Shown here: piece by piece, positions 48,314-59,365 of the stretch | Layout: every line of letters begins with the position of its first letter | Numbering within the stretch: position 1 is the first letter of the stretch | From: Gammaproteobacteria bacterium | GTDB lineage: Bacteria > Pseudomonadota > Gammaproteobacteria > Coxiellales > Coxiellaceae | NCBI GenBank assembly: GCA_026399315.1 | Contig: JAPLRF010000029.1 | Coordinates: forward strand, 19,270 to 83,269 | Length of the DNA stretch: 64,000 nt | Direction of reading: 5' to 3' | Notes under the pieces: model-generated | What the model was told of the DNA's origin: nothing | Databases searched by the model: none | Seen by the model: the letters and a program-made list of their open reading frames with translations, nothing else | Translations under genes and position numbers: made by a program

Positions 48314-51042
48314 ACAAACCTGCCATGACACAGTTTATATTTTTTTCCTGAGCCACAATCGCACGCATCATTCCGCCCTATTTTTGCTGCTTGTCGCACA
48401 AAAGGCAGGACAGTGTTATCAGACTCCACCGCTTCTTGCTGAAGGTCAGCAGGCATTGGCTGCAATTCCTCATGTGAAAAATGCAGTTGCGGTGCCGCCA
48501 TATCCAAACGTGATTGAGCAATCATTTCTGGCGTCGCTACTTGAATTTTTGAGACCATGGAAATTAATGCATATTTAATATTTTCTAACAAGCTCGTAAA
48601 CATGTTAAATGATTCACGTTTAAACTCTTGTGTTGGATTTTTTTGTGCATATCCGCGCAACTGAATGCCTTGACGCATGTGATCCATCGCAGACAAATGA
48701 TCTTTCCAATGCGTATCCAATACTTGCAACATGATTCCTTTTTCAGCTTCACGCAAGGCATCAGAACCAATTATTTCTTCTTTTTCCGCATAGGCTTTAG
48801 TGAGTTCTGATAAAATTCTATCTTTTAATGTTTCTTCGTGTAATTGTGTTTCACTTTCCAGCCAGGCACGAATATTCAAATTTAAATTAAAGTCCTGCTG
48901 AATTTTTTGCTCCAACCCTGAAACATCCCACTGCTCTTCCATGCTTTCTTTCGGCACAAATTGATGGAACAGGGTATCGACCACTTCTTCACGTAATTCT
49001 AAAACAGACCTTGAAATATCAGCTGCTTGCAATAACTCAAATCGTTGCTGATAAATTACTTTACGTTGATCATTTGCAACGTCATCGTATTCTAATAAAT
49101 GTTTGCGAATATCGAAATTATGACCTTCAACACGACGCTGTGCCTTTTCAATGGCGCGCGAAATCATCGGATGTTGAATCACTTCATTTTTTTGAACGCC
49201 CAATCGACGCATCATGTTCAACAAGCGATCGCCGCCAAAAATACGCAATAGATTATCTTCCATGGATAAATAAAATTGCGATGTGCCAGGATCACCTTGA
49301 CGGCCTGATCGACCACGCAATTGATTATCAATACGGCGTGATTCATGACGCTCACTTCCGAGAACGTATAATCCACCGCTCGCCACAACCGCATCATGTC
49401 TTTGCTGCCAATCTGTTTTCAATGCCGCAATCGATTCTTCTGTCGGATCGGGTAATTCCGAAATTTCTAATTTAACATTACCACCCAACACAATATCAGT
49501 TCCGCGTCCCGCCATGTTAGTCGCAATGGTGACAGCACCGGGGCGCCCTGCTTCAGCAATAATATTCGCTTCGCGCTCATGTTGCTTGGCATTTAAAACT
49601 TGATGCGGAATTTTTGCTTTGGTAAGTTGATTGGCCAATAACTCAGAGGTTTCAATCGATGCTGTACCCACTAAAATAGGTTGACCTTTTTCACGCACGC
49701 GATTAATTTCTTCCATGATCGCAGTGAATTTTTCTTCTTGGGTCATGTAAATTTTATCGGCGAAATCTTGACGTACCATGTCTCTGTTTGTTGGAATGGC
49801 CACCACTTCCAATCCGTAAATTTTTTGAAATTCGAAGGCTTCCGTATCCGCGGTGCCTGTCATGCCCGATAATTTTTCATACATGCGGAAATAATTTTGA
49901 AACGTAATCGTCGCCATTGTTTGATTTTCTAATTGCACCTTGACGCCTTCTTTGGCTTCCATCGCTTGATGCAATCCATCTGACCAGCGTCGACCATCCA
50001 TCAATCGGCCCGTGTGCTCATCCACAATAATCACTTCATCATTTTTAACCACGTATTCGACATCGCGGTGATACAAGGCATTTGCGCGCAATGACGCATT
50101 AAAATAATGCATCAAGGAAATATTCGCGTAGTCATATAAACTCTCGCCGGCTTTCAATAATCCCGCTTCAATCATTAATTCTTCAATGCGCTGATGACCC
50201 TGCTCAGTTAAATGCGCTTGTTTATTTTTCTCGTCTAATTTGTAGTCCCCTCGACGTTCTTCTGGCACATCCTCATCTTTTTCATCTTCATTCATTTTTT
50301 GTAATTTTAATTTCGGCACCAATTTATTCACTAGAATATAAAGATCAGAGGATTCCTCTGCTTGACCGGAAATAATTAAAGGCGTGCGTGCTTCATCGAT
50401 TAAAATAGAATCCACTTCATCAATCACTGCAAAATGAAGCGGGCGCTGCACACGCTCACTTAATTCATAGACCATATTGTCGCGTAAATAGTCAAATCCA
50501 AATTCATTGTTCGTGCCATAAGTAATGTCTTTTGCATAAGCAATTTGTTTTTCATCGTGATCCATGCCAGCGACATTTACGCCCACTGTTAATCCCAAAA
50601 ATTCATAAACGGGCTGCATCCATTCTGCATCTCGTTTCGCCAAATAATCATTCACGGTGATCACATGCACACCGCGACTTGATACAGCATTTAAATACGC
50701 AGCTAAGGTTGCCATCAAAGTTTTACCTTCGCCGGTGCGCATTTCAGAAATTTTTCCGTCATGCATCACCATGCCGCCAATCAATTGCACATCAAAATGA
50801 CGCATAACCAATGTGCGAAATGAAGCTTCACGCACCACAGCAAAGGCTTCTGGCAATACATCGTTGATATTCTCGCCTTTGGCTAAGCGATCACGAAATT
50901 CTTGTGTTTTTGCCTGTAATTGGGCGTCGGTTAGTGATTTCAATCCGGGTTCAAATGCATTGATTTTGCCGACGATTTTGCGGTAATTGCGCAATAAACG
51001 ATCATTCCGTGTACCAAATACTTTTTTTAATAGTCCAAACAT
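48310..51042 (-). CDS. secA: Preprotein translocase ATPase SecA
   Basis: Motor of Sec export. Walker A is [20 protein letters not shown]-type box [16 protein letters not shown], second helicase motif [13 protein letters not shown] and [20 protein letters not shown]. The C-terminal zinc knuckle [20 protein letters not shown] is complete, implying SecB or ribosome contact. 910 residues (E. coli 901). Its upstream region is shared with divergent dciA and holds short ATCAGTGATCGG-type repeat fragments. Exports the signal-peptide proteins encoded at 1565 and 13204. Confidence 0.98.
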   Translation of the reverse strand: MFGLLKKVFGTRNDRLLRNYRKIVGKINAFEPGLKSLTDAQLQAKTQEFRDRLAKGENINDVLPEAFAVVREASFRTLVMRHFDVQLIGGMVMHDGKISEMRTGEGKTLMATLAAYLNAVSSRGVHVITVNDYLAKRDAEWMQPVYEFLGLTVGVNVAGMDHDEKQIAYAKDITYGTNNEFGFDYLRDNMVYELSERVQRPLHFAVIDEVDSILIDEARTPLIISGQAEESSDLYILVNKLVPKLKLQKMNEDEKDEDVPEERRGDYKLDEKNKQAHLTEQGHQRIEELMIEAGLLKAGESLYDYANISLMHYFNASLRANALYHRDVEYVVKNDEVIIVDEHTGRLMDGRRWSDGLHQAMEAKEGVKVQLENQTMATITFQNYFRMYEKLSGMTGTADTEAFEFQKIYGLEVVAIPTNRDMVRQDFADKIYMTQEEKFTAIMEEINRVREKGQPILVGTASIETSELLANQLTKAKIPHQVLNAKQHEREANIIAEAGRPGAVTIATNMAGRGTDIVLGGNVKLEISELPDPTEESIAALKTDWQQRHDAVVASGGLYVLGSERHESRRIDNQLRGRSGRQGDPGTSQFYLSMEDNLLRIFGGDRLLNMMRRLGVQKNEVIQHPMISRAIEKAQRRVEGHNFDIRKHLLEYDDVANDQRKVIYQQRFELLQAADISRSVLELREEVVDTLFHQFVPKESMEEQWDVSGLEQKIQQDFNLNLNIRAWLESETQLHEETLKDRILSELTKAYAEKEEIIGSDALREAEKGIMLQVLDTHWKDHLSAMDHMRQGIQLRGYAQKNPTQEFKRESFNMFTSLLENIKYALISMVSKIQVATPEMIAQSRLDMAAPQLHFSHEELQPMPADLQQEAVESDNTVLPFVRQAAKIGRNDACDCGSGKKYKLCHGRFV

Positions 51043-51163
51043 AGTTAAACTCTTCTGTGAAGATGATTTATTGACGGTGATCAGTGATCGGAAAAGATTT
51101 TCTTGTTATTTTCTTTAAAATTACCGACACTGATTCCTGGTAACTGATAACCGATAACTGACC

Positions 51164-51478
51164 ATGCAAACAATACATGAAAAACAAGATGATTTACACC
51201 CCGTGATGGAGACATTTGGTCGTTCATCGCTCGGAAAAATCATACAAAAGGCAAAATACTTGCTGGCGCTTGATCACGCCATGCAAACCATCCTGCCGCC
51301 GGAGTTTGCAAACCACTGTCGCGTGATGAATATCAACCAAGCGATTTTGATTTTGGGTGTTGACAACGCGGCTATTGCTACGCGAATTCAGATGTTATCG
51401 GCAGATATTATACAGAAGCTGCGCGGAAATGCGGAGTTTAAAATGGTGCTCGGGATTCAGTGTAAGGTTCAGATTTAA
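51164..51478 (+). CDS. dciA: DciA-type replicative-helicase loader (DUF721)
   Basis: 104 residues. LGKIIQKAKYLLALDHAMQT and the following LPPEFANHCRVMNINQAILI form the DUF721 KH-like fold, with VDNAAIATRIQMLSADIIQK after it. DciA loads DnaB in bacteria lacking DnaC. Its position between secA and lpxC, on the opposite strand and overlapping the lpxC stop by four bases, matches other gammaproteobacteria (for example Pseudomonas). Short for the family, which often has a disordered tail. Confidence 0.83.
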   Translation: MQTIHEKQDDLHPVMETFGRSSLGKIIQKAKYLLALDHAMQTILPPEFANHCRVMNINQAILILGVDNAAIATRIQMLSADIIQKLRGNAEFKMVLGIQCKVQI

Positions 51479-52386
51479 ACCGCTTCCGACTCAGCATCCA
51501 AGTAAGAAACCGGCATGCTTTCTCCATTGTTAAACGTCACATATTCCCAAGCGTCAGGCTGCAATAATAATGCATTCATTAATTGTTTATTCATGGCATG
51601 GCCGGATTTATAGCTCGTAAACGCAGCAATCAATCCATGCCCTAATAAATACAAATCACCAATCACATCCAATATTTTGTGTTTTACAAATTCATCCGGA
51701 TCACGCAAACCCTCTTCATTCATCACTTTATCAACATCCAATACAACGGTATTATCCAAACTGGCGCCGAGTGCTAATTTTTTTTCGCGCATCATGTCAT
51801 AGTCTGCTAAAAATCCAAATGTGCGCGCACGGGATATTTCTTTAACATACATTGCTGAGGAAAAATCAAAAGTGATTGCTTGATGACTGTGCGTAATGAT
51901 CGGATGTGTAAACGCAATTTCAAATGAAATACGAAATCCATCATGCGGCTCGAGCCGTGCAAATTTATCACCGCTCTTTACTTCAACTGTTTTTTTAATG
52001 CGAATAAATTTCTTTAATGCATTTTGCTCTTCAATTCCAGCGGACTGAATTAAAAAAACAAAAGGACTGGCACTGCCATCCATGATCGGCAATTCTGAAG
52101 ATGATAAATCAACAAAACAATTATCAATACCCAAACCCGAAAACGCCGACAGTAAATGCTCAACAGTTGCAATATGAATATTTTGTTTTTCCAGGCAAGT
52201 ACATGAATCTGTGTTGCCAATAAACGCTACTAACGCAGGGATAGAAACAAGGTCTTTTAAATCGACTCGGCGAAAAACAATGCCCGTGTTAATTGGAGCA
52301 GGGAACAATTTTAATGCTATTTTCTCGCCTGAGTGAACACCAACACCTGTTATGCTGATGGTGTTTTTTAAGGTCCGCTGTTTCAT
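51475..52386 (-). CDS. lpxC: UDP-3-O-acyl-N-acetylglucosamine deacetylase
   Basis: Committed zinc-dependent step of lipid A synthesis. [20 protein letters not shown] is the typical start. Zinc ligands: HLLSA (THEHLLSA-type), DEFVKHKILDVIGDLYLLG; catalytic His in SGHAMNKQL. 303 residues (E. coli 305). Starts at the TAATG junction with ftsZ and ends over dciA. Normal last gene of the dcw cluster. Confidence 0.97.
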   Translation of the reverse strand: MKQRTLKNTISITGVGVHSGEKIALKLFPAPINTGIVFRRVDLKDLVSIPALVAFIGNTDSCTCLEKQNIHIATVEHLLSAFSGLGIDNCFVDLSSSELPIMDGSASPFVFLIQSAGIEEQNALKKFIRIKKTVEVKSGDKFARLEPHDGFRISFEIAFTHPIITHSHQAITFDFSSAMYVKEISRARTFGFLADYDMMREKKLALGASLDNTVVLDVDKVMNEEGLRDPDEFVKHKILDVIGDLYLLGHGLIAAFTSYKSGHAMNKQLMNALLLQPDAWEYVTFNNGESMPVSYLDAESEAV

Positions 52387-53582
52387 TACTGCTCTTCTTG
52401 TTTGCGTAAAAATGCCGGTATATCTAAATATTCCGTTTCTTTTTCACGGCTACTCTCTGATGCATTAACCATTTGCGGTTGCGGTTGCGGTTGCTTTGGC
52501 ACATCTTGATTTCGCAAATAGGTTGGACGATCTAATTGCTGATAATCCATTGTGCCATCCAGTCGCACTGTGCGCGCCGGGCGCGCCAATGAGGATGTCG
52601 TTCCAGCAAAATCACGGTTTCCAGTACCGGTACCCAAACCAGTAACCACCACCGTCACACGCAATTCATCTGTTAATGTAGGGTCAATTACCGTACCCAC
52701 AACGACTGTTGCTGATTCAGATGCAAAGGCTTTTATCGCTTCACCCACAATTTCAAATTCACCAATCGACATATCCATGCCCGCAGTGATATTAACAAGC
52801 ACCCCTTTCGCACCATGAAAATCTACATCTTCCAATAATGGACTTGCGATCGCTGCTTCTGCTGCTTCACGTGCACGATTTTCGCCGCTAGAAACACCCG
52901 TTCCCATCATGGCCATACCCATTTCTGACATGACAGTACGCACGTCAGCGAAATCGACATTGATTAAACCAGGACGTGTGATTAAATCAGCGATACCCTG
53001 AACCGCACCAAACAACACGTTATTAGCCGCTTTAAATGCATTTAATAATGAAATATTTTTTCCGAGCACGCTCAATAATTTATTATTGGGAATGGTAATT
53101 AATGAATCGACATATTTAGATAAAGCCTTAATGCCTTCCTCTGCAATTTCCATTCGTTTGCGACCTTCAAATGCGAAAGGTTTTGTCACAACCGCAACCG
53201 TCAAAATACCCAATTCTTTTGCAATCTCTGCAAAAATAGGCGCAGCGCCAGTACCTGTTCCACCGCCCATTCCTGCAGTGATGAAAACCATGTCTGTTCC
53301 CGCCAATAATTCACGAATATTATTGCGATTTTCTTCTGCAGCTTGACGTCCTATGTCAGGATTTGCGCCCGCACCCAGTCCTTTTGTAATTTCTTCACCT
53401 AACGGCAATGTTTTAAACGCACTTGATTTTCCAAGCGCTTGCGCATCTGTGTTTGCACAGATAAATTCCACGCCATCAATATGTTCAGCCATCATGTGTT
53501 CGATAGCATTGCCACCGCCACCGCCGATACCCACAACTATAATTTTTGCATTGTGTGATTGATTGTCGCCTAATTCGAACAT
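52386..53582 (-). CDS. ftsZ: Cell division GTPase FtsZ
   Basis: Tubulin homologue forming the Z ring. [23 protein letters not shown] and the tubulin signature [20 protein letters not shown] are present, with the synergy loop [15 protein letters not shown]. The carboxy-terminal peptide [15 protein letters not shown] is the FtsA/ZipA-binding tail. 398 residues. The linker is Pro/Gln-rich ([11 protein letters not shown]). Linked to lpxC by a TAATG overlap and to ftsA by 12 bases. Confidence 0.98.
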   Translation of the reverse strand: MFELGDNQSHNAKIIVVGIGGGGGNAIEHMMAEHIDGVEFICANTDAQALGKSSAFKTLPLGEEITKGLGAGANPDIGRQAAEENRNNIRELLAGTDMVFITAGMGGGTGTGAAPIFAEIAKELGILTVAVVTKPFAFEGRKRMEIAEEGIKALSKYVDSLITIPNNKLLSVLGKNISLLNAFKAANNVLFGAVQGIADLITRPGLINVDFADVRTVMSEMGMAMMGTGVSSGENRAREAAEAAIASPLLEDVDFHGAKGVLVNITAGMDMSIGEFEIVGEAIKAFASESATVVVGTVIDPTLTDELRVTVVVTGLGTGTGNRDFAGTTSSLARPARTVRLDGTMDYQQLDRPTYLRNQDVPKQPQPQPQMVNASESSREKETEYLDIPAFLRKQEEQ

Positions 53583-53594
53583 GATATTCTCCTA

Positions 53595-54827
53595 TTAAAA
53601 ATTCCCTTGAAACCAATTTTTCATACGCGACCACATGTTGGGTAGCCCGCGATTTAATACAAAGGGTTGCGCACTGCCCTGTTGCTGCAATCCATAAAGC
53701 AATAACCCGACAGCAGTCGAAAAACTGGGGTTAAGCCTGACATCAATTAAGCCGCTGACATTTTGAGGTAAACCAATACGCACTGGCATTTGGAAAATAG
53801 ATTCTGCCAATTCAATACAGCCATCCACCTGCGATGCCCCGCCCGTCAATACAATGCCCGCTGAAATTAAGTCTTCAAAACCACTGCGCCGCAATTCAGA
53901 CAACACCAACGAAAATATTTCTTCGTAACGTGCGTGAACAACCTGCGCCAATGCTTTACGTTGAATTTGTTGTGGTGGACGTTGTGCAACGCTTTGCACT
54001 TGAATCATTTCAGTGGGATCAATGCGAGACGCTGAAACAGAAGCATATTGTTTTTTAATTTGCTCTGCGTTTTGTGTTGGCGTACGAAGCGCAACTGCAA
54101 CATCATTGGTAACATGATCGCCTGCAATGGGAATAACCGCTGTATGACGAATTGCATTGTCCGTGAAAATCGCAACATCGGTAGTGCCGCCACCGATATC
54201 AATCATACAAACACCCAATTCTTTTTCATCGTCCGTCAATACAGCATAACTGGATGCCAATTGTTCCAGGATAATATCGCTGACTTGCAATCCGCAACGT
54301 CTAACACACTTCGTAATATTCTGTGCAGCACTGACAGCGCCCGCCACAATATGCACTTTTGCTTCGAGTCGAACACCCGACATGCCAACCGGTTCACGAA
54401 CGCCTTCTTGAGCATCAATAATAAATTCTTGCGGTAAAATATGAAGGATTTTTTGGTCGGCCGGAATGGCAACCGCTTTTGCTGCATCAATAACGCGATC
54501 AACATCACTTTGATTCACTTCACGATCACGAATAGCAACAATACCGTGTGAATTTAAACTGGTGATATGACTGCCTGCAATACCGGTATACGCTTCATGA
54601 ATATCACAACCAGCCATTAATTCAGCTTCGCTCACAGCACGCTGAATAGATTGCACGGTTGCTTCGATATTAATAACAACACCCCGCTTTAAACCACGCG
54701 AAGGATGCACGCCAAATCCGACGATTTCTATCTGATTATCAGCCGTAATTTCACCAACGAGAGCAGCAATTTTATTTGTACCGATGTCGAGCGCGACGAT
54801 TAAGTTTTTTTCGGGTTTTCTTGCCAT
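53595..54827 (-). CDS. ftsA: Cell division protein FtsA
   Basis: Actin-like protein that ties FtsZ to the membrane. The start at 54827 gives MARKPEKNLIVALDIGTNKI; an ATG further upstream adds an atypical extension. Phosphate-binding loops LDIGTNKIAALVGE and MIDIGGGTTDVAIF and the GIVLTGGASQVDG motif are clear. The C-terminal amphipathic helix is MWSRMKNWFQGNF. 410 residues (E. coli 420). Confidence 0.97.
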   Translation of the reverse strand: MARKPEKNLIVALDIGTNKIAALVGEITADNQIEIVGFGVHPSRGLKRGVVINIEATVQSIQRAVSEAELMAGCDIHEAYTGIAGSHITSLNSHGIVAIRDREVNQSDVDRVIDAAKAVAIPADQKILHILPQEFIIDAQEGVREPVGMSGVRLEAKVHIVAGAVSAAQNITKCVRRCGLQVSDIILEQLASSYAVLTDDEKELGVCMIDIGGGTTDVAIFTDNAIRHTAVIPIAGDHVTNDVAVALRTPTQNAEQIKKQYASVSASRIDPTEMIQVQSVAQRPPQQIQRKALAQVVHARYEEIFSLVLSELRRSGFEDLISAGIVLTGGASQVDGCIELAESIFQMPVRIGLPQNVSGLIDVRLNPSFSTAVGLLLYGLQQQGSAQPFVLNRGLPNMWSRMKNWFQGNF

Positions 54828-54915
54828 GTCAATTTGTAACTCCCTGTAGCGCGAATGAGAGTAATTAGTATATGTCAGGAAATTGCGTTGCACTATAAAA
54901 ATATAATAAATGAGT

Positions 54916-55710
54916 CTATTTTTTCAGACTATTTGATTTATCCGCTTGCGTTTGATCGTACTGTACAGCGACGCCGTTGGCATAACGCAAATCTGCCACC
55001 ATCATTGGGGAGTGAGATAATGCTGCAATCTTAGGGTAAATCACAATAAATTGCTTTAATCGCGGCAATACATTTTGGCGCCCCATACTCACTTGCAATT
55101 GATTGCTCAAAGTCATCGTCCAGCTATTTTCTGCGGTCACCCGCAAATCAACGACCGACAAACCCAGCAATTTCACCAGGGTATTAGCGGTTTGATAAAA
55201 ATTCAACAGCGCCTGCGATTGATCAACAGGTCCTTCCAAATCAGGTAGATTTTGCGGAATGGTTTTGATATCCGGATAGAAAATGACGCCGTCTGTATTT
55301 AAAACGCCGGTTTTTCCGAAGCGCGCAACAGCTTGTTGCTCATGTAATCGCACCGTCAATGTGTCTGGAAATAAGCGTCGAAATGAAACATCAGCAATCC
55401 AAGGAAATGCCAAAATTGCATTTTTAGCAGCAGAAACATGCAATGAAAAAAACCCACCCGTCAATTGCGTCCGCATGATTTTTTGTATTACTTGCGGAGA
55501 AACATGTGTTAAATTTCCTTGCAATTCAATATTTCGAATAGGGAATGACGTTGGTTTTTGCATCCAGTATGCCGTCCAACGCCCCCCTACAAGCAAAGCA
55601 AAAGCCAAAATAACCGCAAGCAATGATAAAAAAATGAGTCGCAACGGCGGTACGGAGCGCGTCTGGTTTTTTTGATATGGTTTTCTCCGAGGAGAGGGAT
55701 AGGTTGACAT
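54916..55710 (-). CDS. ftsQ: Cell division protein FtsQ
   Basis: Bitopic divisome protein of the FtsQLB complex. A basic cytoplasmic tail (MSTYPSPRRKPYQKNQTRSV) precedes one membrane segment (LIFLSLLAVILAFALLVGGR). The POTRA domain begins IRNIELQGNLTHVSPQVIQ and is followed by FPWIADVSFRRLFPDTLTVR. 264 residues. It directly follows murC (6 bases); murB and ddl, usually between them, are missing here. Partner FtsB is at 32603. Confidence 0.95.
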   Translation of the reverse strand: MSTYPSPRRKPYQKNQTRSVPPLRLIFLSLLAVILAFALLVGGRWTAYWMQKPTSFPIRNIELQGNLTHVSPQVIQKIMRTQLTGGFFSLHVSAAKNAILAFPWIADVSFRRLFPDTLTVRLHEQQAVARFGKTGVLNTDGVIFYPDIKTIPQNLPDLEGPVDQSQALLNFYQTANTLVKLLGLSVVDLRVTAENSWTMTLSNQLQVSMGRQNVLPRLKQFIVIYPKIAALSHSPMMVADLRYANGVAVQYDQTQADKSNSLKK

Positions 55711-55716
55711 TGCTCA

Positions 55717-57090
55717 CTATGCTGTTTGAATTAACTTATCAGCCATTGTGACAATATTACCGGCGCCCTGCAATATAACCACATCATTCGGTTTCAATAG
55801 GCGCTGTAAGACCGAAGGCAGATCTGATAATTGCGAAACAAATTCAGCATTCACAGCGCCCGCTTTTTTGACTGCCGCAAACAATGCCAAGCCATCCGCA
55901 CCTGGAATTTTCTGCTCGCTTGCCGCATACACTTCCATTAAAACCAGCTGGTCTGCCGAATTTAACACCGCGACAAAATCAGGCATTAAATCACGCGTGC
56001 GCGAATAACGGTGTGGCTGAAAAACCATCACGACGCGCCGGTCTGGCCAAGCGGATTTAGCAGACTGAAGCGTCACCCGCAACTCAGTAGGATGATGACC
56101 ATAATCATCAAACACCAAGGCATTGCCGCCCTTTACTGCCATTTCTCCGCGCGGATGAAAGCGTCGACGCATGCCGGGAAATGTTGTCAAAGCGGTTTTC
56201 ACTAAGGCCTGCGGTAAATGATACTCATGCGCAACAATGATCGCAGAAATAGCATTCAGCGCATTGTGTTTTCCACCTAAATTTAAGGTGTATTCTTGCG
56301 CTTCATTTTGTTTTGTTTTTACCGTAAATGTGCTTTGCAATCCCGTTTGCTCGAACTGGGTGAGCTGATAATCAGCATCATCACTGACGCCATACGTAAT
56401 CACACGTGCCGCAATATGAGGCTTCAATTCACGAACAACAGGATCATCAATACACAAGACAACAAAACCATCAGCAGGAATGCGAGAAACAAACTGCAAG
56501 AAACTTTGTTTTAATTTTTCAAAATTATGACCATAGGTTTCCATATGATCTGCATCAATATTGGTAATCACAGCAACGGTTGGTGATAATAATAAAAATG
56601 AAGCGTCGCTTTCGTCTGATTCTGCAATAAAATAACGTGACTTGCCTGAACGCATAGTAGTATCACGATCACGTAAAATGCCGCCGACCATAAAACTAGG
56701 ATCTTGATTTGATTGCTCAAATACCCATGAAATTAAGCCTGAAGTGGTTGTCTTGCCATGCGTTCCGGCAACTGCAATGCCACAAAAATCTTTCATCATG
56801 TTAGCAAGCAATTGTCCGCGCGTCATTTGTGGAATATTTCTCTCGAAAGCAGCCTTTCTTTCTGGGTTCGTTTCGGGAACAGCACTGGAATAAATAATTA
56901 ACGTTGAATCACCAATGTTATCCGCATCATGTGAATAAAAAACAGGGATTCCCAATGACGCTAATCGTTTTGTAATCGCTGTTTCAGTGGTATCTGAACC
57001 GGAAACAAAAATACCTTGTTGATGTAATAATTCAGCCAGCCCGCTCACGCCAATACCACCAATGCCGATGCAAAATACTTTTTTTAGCAT
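55717..57090 (-). CDS. murC: UDP-N-acetylmuramate-L-alanine ligase
   Basis: Adds L-Ala to UDP-MurNAc. MLKKVFCIGIGGIGVSGLAE (start 57090, behind GAGGA) is the N-terminal UDP-binding motif; an upstream reading lies inside murG. ATP loop VAGTHGKTTTSGLI, ESDESDASFLLLSP, NIDADHMETYG and DDYGHHPTELRVTL are conserved. 457 residues (E. coli 491). It overlaps the murG end by 7 bases. Confidence 0.97.
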   Translation of the reverse strand: MLKKVFCIGIGGIGVSGLAELLHQQGIFVSGSDTTETAITKRLASLGIPVFYSHDADNIGDSTLIIYSSAVPETNPERKAAFERNIPQMTRGQLLANMMKDFCGIAVAGTHGKTTTSGLISWVFEQSNQDPSFMVGGILRDRDTTMRSGKSRYFIAESDESDASFLLLSPTVAVITNIDADHMETYGHNFEKLKQSFLQFVSRIPADGFVVLCIDDPVVRELKPHIAARVITYGVSDDADYQLTQFEQTGLQSTFTVKTKQNEAQEYTLNLGGKHNALNAISAIIVAHEYHLPQALVKTALTTFPGMRRRFHPRGEMAVKGGNALVFDDYGHHPTELRVTLQSAKSAWPDRRVVMVFQPHRYSRTRDLMPDFVAVLNSADQLVLMEVYAASEQKIPGADGLALFAAVKKAGAVNAEFVSQLSDLPSVLQRLLKPNDVVILQGAGNIVTMADKLIQTA

Positions 57091-58145
57091 GAAAATCCTC
57101 GCAAAACTGTCATAATTTCCGAAACTGAATCCGATCGCGCGCAAAGTTTCGCTTGATTTGACATGAGATGCAAACGTTTTGGCGAAGAAAATAATGCTTT
57201 AAGGCAATCGTTTAATTTTTCCGCGGTCAATTCTGACTCACGAAACACAATACCCGCTTCATTTTTCTCTAAAAACAATGCATTCACATATTGATGATCG
57301 TCCGCAGCAAAAGGATAGGGAATTAAAATACCGGGCAATCCGGCGGCCGCTATTTCAGCAACCGTTAAAGCACCCGATCGACAAATAACCAAATCAGCCC
57401 ACGCATAAGCTTCTTCTATTTTTTCAATAAAGGCGGATACGCGATAAATCACTTCCGGCCAGGCTTGATATGCATCTTGAACTGACTGGAAATCTTTCTG
57501 CCCTGTTTGATGCCAAATAAAAAATGATTCTCGGTCATCAAATAATGACACCCATTTCGTCATTAATTGATTGATTGTCTGCGCTCCTTGGCTGCCGCCT
57601 AACACTAAAATACGATATGGTTTTTCATGATGCTCAGGGTGCGTTATTTTTTGAATAGCGGGCCGCACGGGATTTCCAACCGTAATGGCCTTGATTCTGT
57701 TTGAAAAGGTGTCTGGAAACGCCTGCAATACTTTTTTAGCAAAGCGAGAAAGTAAGCGATTGGTTAAACCCGCCTTTGCATTTTGCTCGTGAATAACAAG
57801 CGGTTTTCGCAACAGCCAAGCAGCAATACCGCCGGGACCGCTCGCATATCCGCCCATCCCTAAAACAACATCCGGATTTGTTTTCTGAATGATGCGATAA
57901 GCAAGAAAAACAGCGTGCAATAAACGAAATGGCGCAATTAATTTCACACCGATACTTTTTCCACGAAATGTTTTAACAGGCAAAAAATACAAGGGGTAGC
58001 GACCAGCAATTAATTTTTTTTCCATGCCCGCTTCGGTGCCCATCCATTCAATTAGCACGCCTTGCTTTTGTAATTCATCTGCAACAGTGAGCGCAGGGAA
58101 AATATGTCCACCGGTCCCGCCAGCAATAATCAATAATTTTTTCAT
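57084..58145 (-). CDS. murG: UDP-GlcNAc transferase MurG
   Basis: Peripheral membrane glycosyltransferase that makes lipid II from lipid I. LLIIAGGTGGHIFPALTVAD is the first G loop; VLGMGGYASGPGGIAAWLL, LGGSQGAQTINQ and VICRSGALTVAEIAAAGLPG follow. 353 residues (E. coli 355). Overlaps both ftsW (four bases) and murC. Product is flipped by MurJ (16740). Confidence 0.97.
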   Translation of the reverse strand: MKKLLIIAGGTGGHIFPALTVADELQKQGVLIEWMGTEAGMEKKLIAGRYPLYFLPVKTFRGKSIGVKLIAPFRLLHAVFLAYRIIQKTNPDVVLGMGGYASGPGGIAAWLLRKPLVIHEQNAKAGLTNRLLSRFAKKVLQAFPDTFSNRIKAITVGNPVRPAIQKITHPEHHEKPYRILVLGGSQGAQTINQLMTKWVSLFDDRESFFIWHQTGQKDFQSVQDAYQAWPEVIYRVSAFIEKIEEAYAWADLVICRSGALTVAEIAAAGLPGILIPYPFAADDHQYVNALFLEKNEAGIVFRESELTAEKLNDCLKALFSSPKRLHLMSNQAKLCARSDSVSEIMTVLRGFSC

Positions 58146-59302
58146 GAAACCCTCTGCCGCATGCGCGCGGAATGCGTCAGCATCGGTGAATTTTGCACCT
58201 CATGCGCAACACGCAAAATGATGCCCATCGCTGCACAGCTGACCCACAAACTACTGCCGCCATAACTAATTAATGGCAAGGTTAAGCCTTTCGTTGGCAA
58301 TAGCCCAATATTCACGCCGATGTTAATAATGACCTGGAATGCGATCCACAATCCAATTCCCCATGCGACAAATCCCGCAAACCACTGTTCTTGTCGCAGC
58401 GCAGTTTGAGCCAAATAAATAATGCGCGCAATTAAAATAACAAACAAACCAATTAAAAATAGCTCACCCACCAAGCCCAACTCTTCACCAATCACCGCAA
58501 AAATAAAATCCGTATGCGCTTCTGGCAAATAAAATAATTTTTGAACACTGTTTCCCAAGCCAACACCAAACAATCCGCCGCGACCAAAAGCGATGAGTGA
58601 TTGTGTTAATTGATAGCCGGAACCGTAAGCATGATCCCATGGATTTAAAAAGGTGGTTAATCGCTGCATGCGATAGGGTGTTGTAATGGCTAAAGTCGAC
58701 ATTCCAATCACAATGCTCGAAAACATGAATATAAAGGGCAATAGACGTGCACCCGCAATGAATAACAACGACAAAACCGTCATGGCAATAACGCTTGTTG
58801 CACCAAAATCAGGTTCTAATAACAATAAAAACCCCATGATGCCAAAGAAAACAAGTGGCTTAATAAATCCTGAAAATTGCGTTTGAACTTCTTTCAAATG
58901 ACGCTGCAAAAAACCTGCCAAATATAAAATCGCCATTAGTTTGACAGCCTCAGAAACCTGCAAGGAAACAAAACCCAAGTGAATCCAGCGACGCGAACCA
59001 TTCACAACACTACCCACGCCTGGAACCAATACCGCCAACAAAACAAAAAAACAGAGCAGCAATAAGGGAAAACTCTTTTCCTCCCACGATGAAAGCGCTA
59101 TTCGTGAAATACCCCACGCAATCGCAAGACCCGTTACTAAAAAAATAAGTTGTCGACACAGGTAATGGAATGGTTGGTGATAAAGACGATCTGAAATAAC
59201 CATAGAAGCTGACGAAACCATTAACAAGCCAAATAAAATTAAAACCAATCCGACGACTAAAATCCAGCGGTCGAAGTAAATAATACATTCTTGTTTAGCC
59301 AT
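58142..59302 (-). CDS. ftsW: Septal SEDS glycosyltransferase FtsW
   Basis: Polytopic SEDS-family peptidoglycan polymerase. About ten membrane segments; GSVVNGSRRWIHLGFVSLQV, LLEPDFGATSVIAMTVL, FGRGGLFGVGLGNSVQK and LPEAHTDFIFAVIGEELGLV are family signatures, including the catalytic Asp region. 386 residues, with a shorter N-terminal tail than E. coli (414). Overlaps murG by four bases; separated from murD by a repeat fragment. Confidence 0.96.
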   Translation of the reverse strand: MAKQECIIYFDRWILVVGLVLILFGLLMVSSASMVISDRLYHQPFHYLCRQLIFLVTGLAIAWGISRIALSSWEEKSFPLLLLCFFVLLAVLVPGVGSVVNGSRRWIHLGFVSLQVSEAVKLMAILYLAGFLQRHLKEVQTQFSGFIKPLVFFGIMGFLLLLEPDFGATSVIAMTVLSLLFIAGARLLPFIFMFSSIVIGMSTLAITTPYRMQRLTTFLNPWDHAYGSGYQLTQSLIAFGRGGLFGVGLGNSVQKLFYLPEAHTDFIFAVIGEELGLVGELFLIGLFVILIARIIYLAQTALRQEQWFAGFVAWGIGLWIAFQVIINIGVNIGLLPTKGLTLPLISYGGSSLWVSCAAMGIILRVAHEVQNSPMLTHSARMRQRVS

Positions 59303-59365
59303 TAAAATTCCTCTTAAGAAAGGGATCGGTTACCTGGGATCGGGGGTCAGTAAATGTCATGCCGA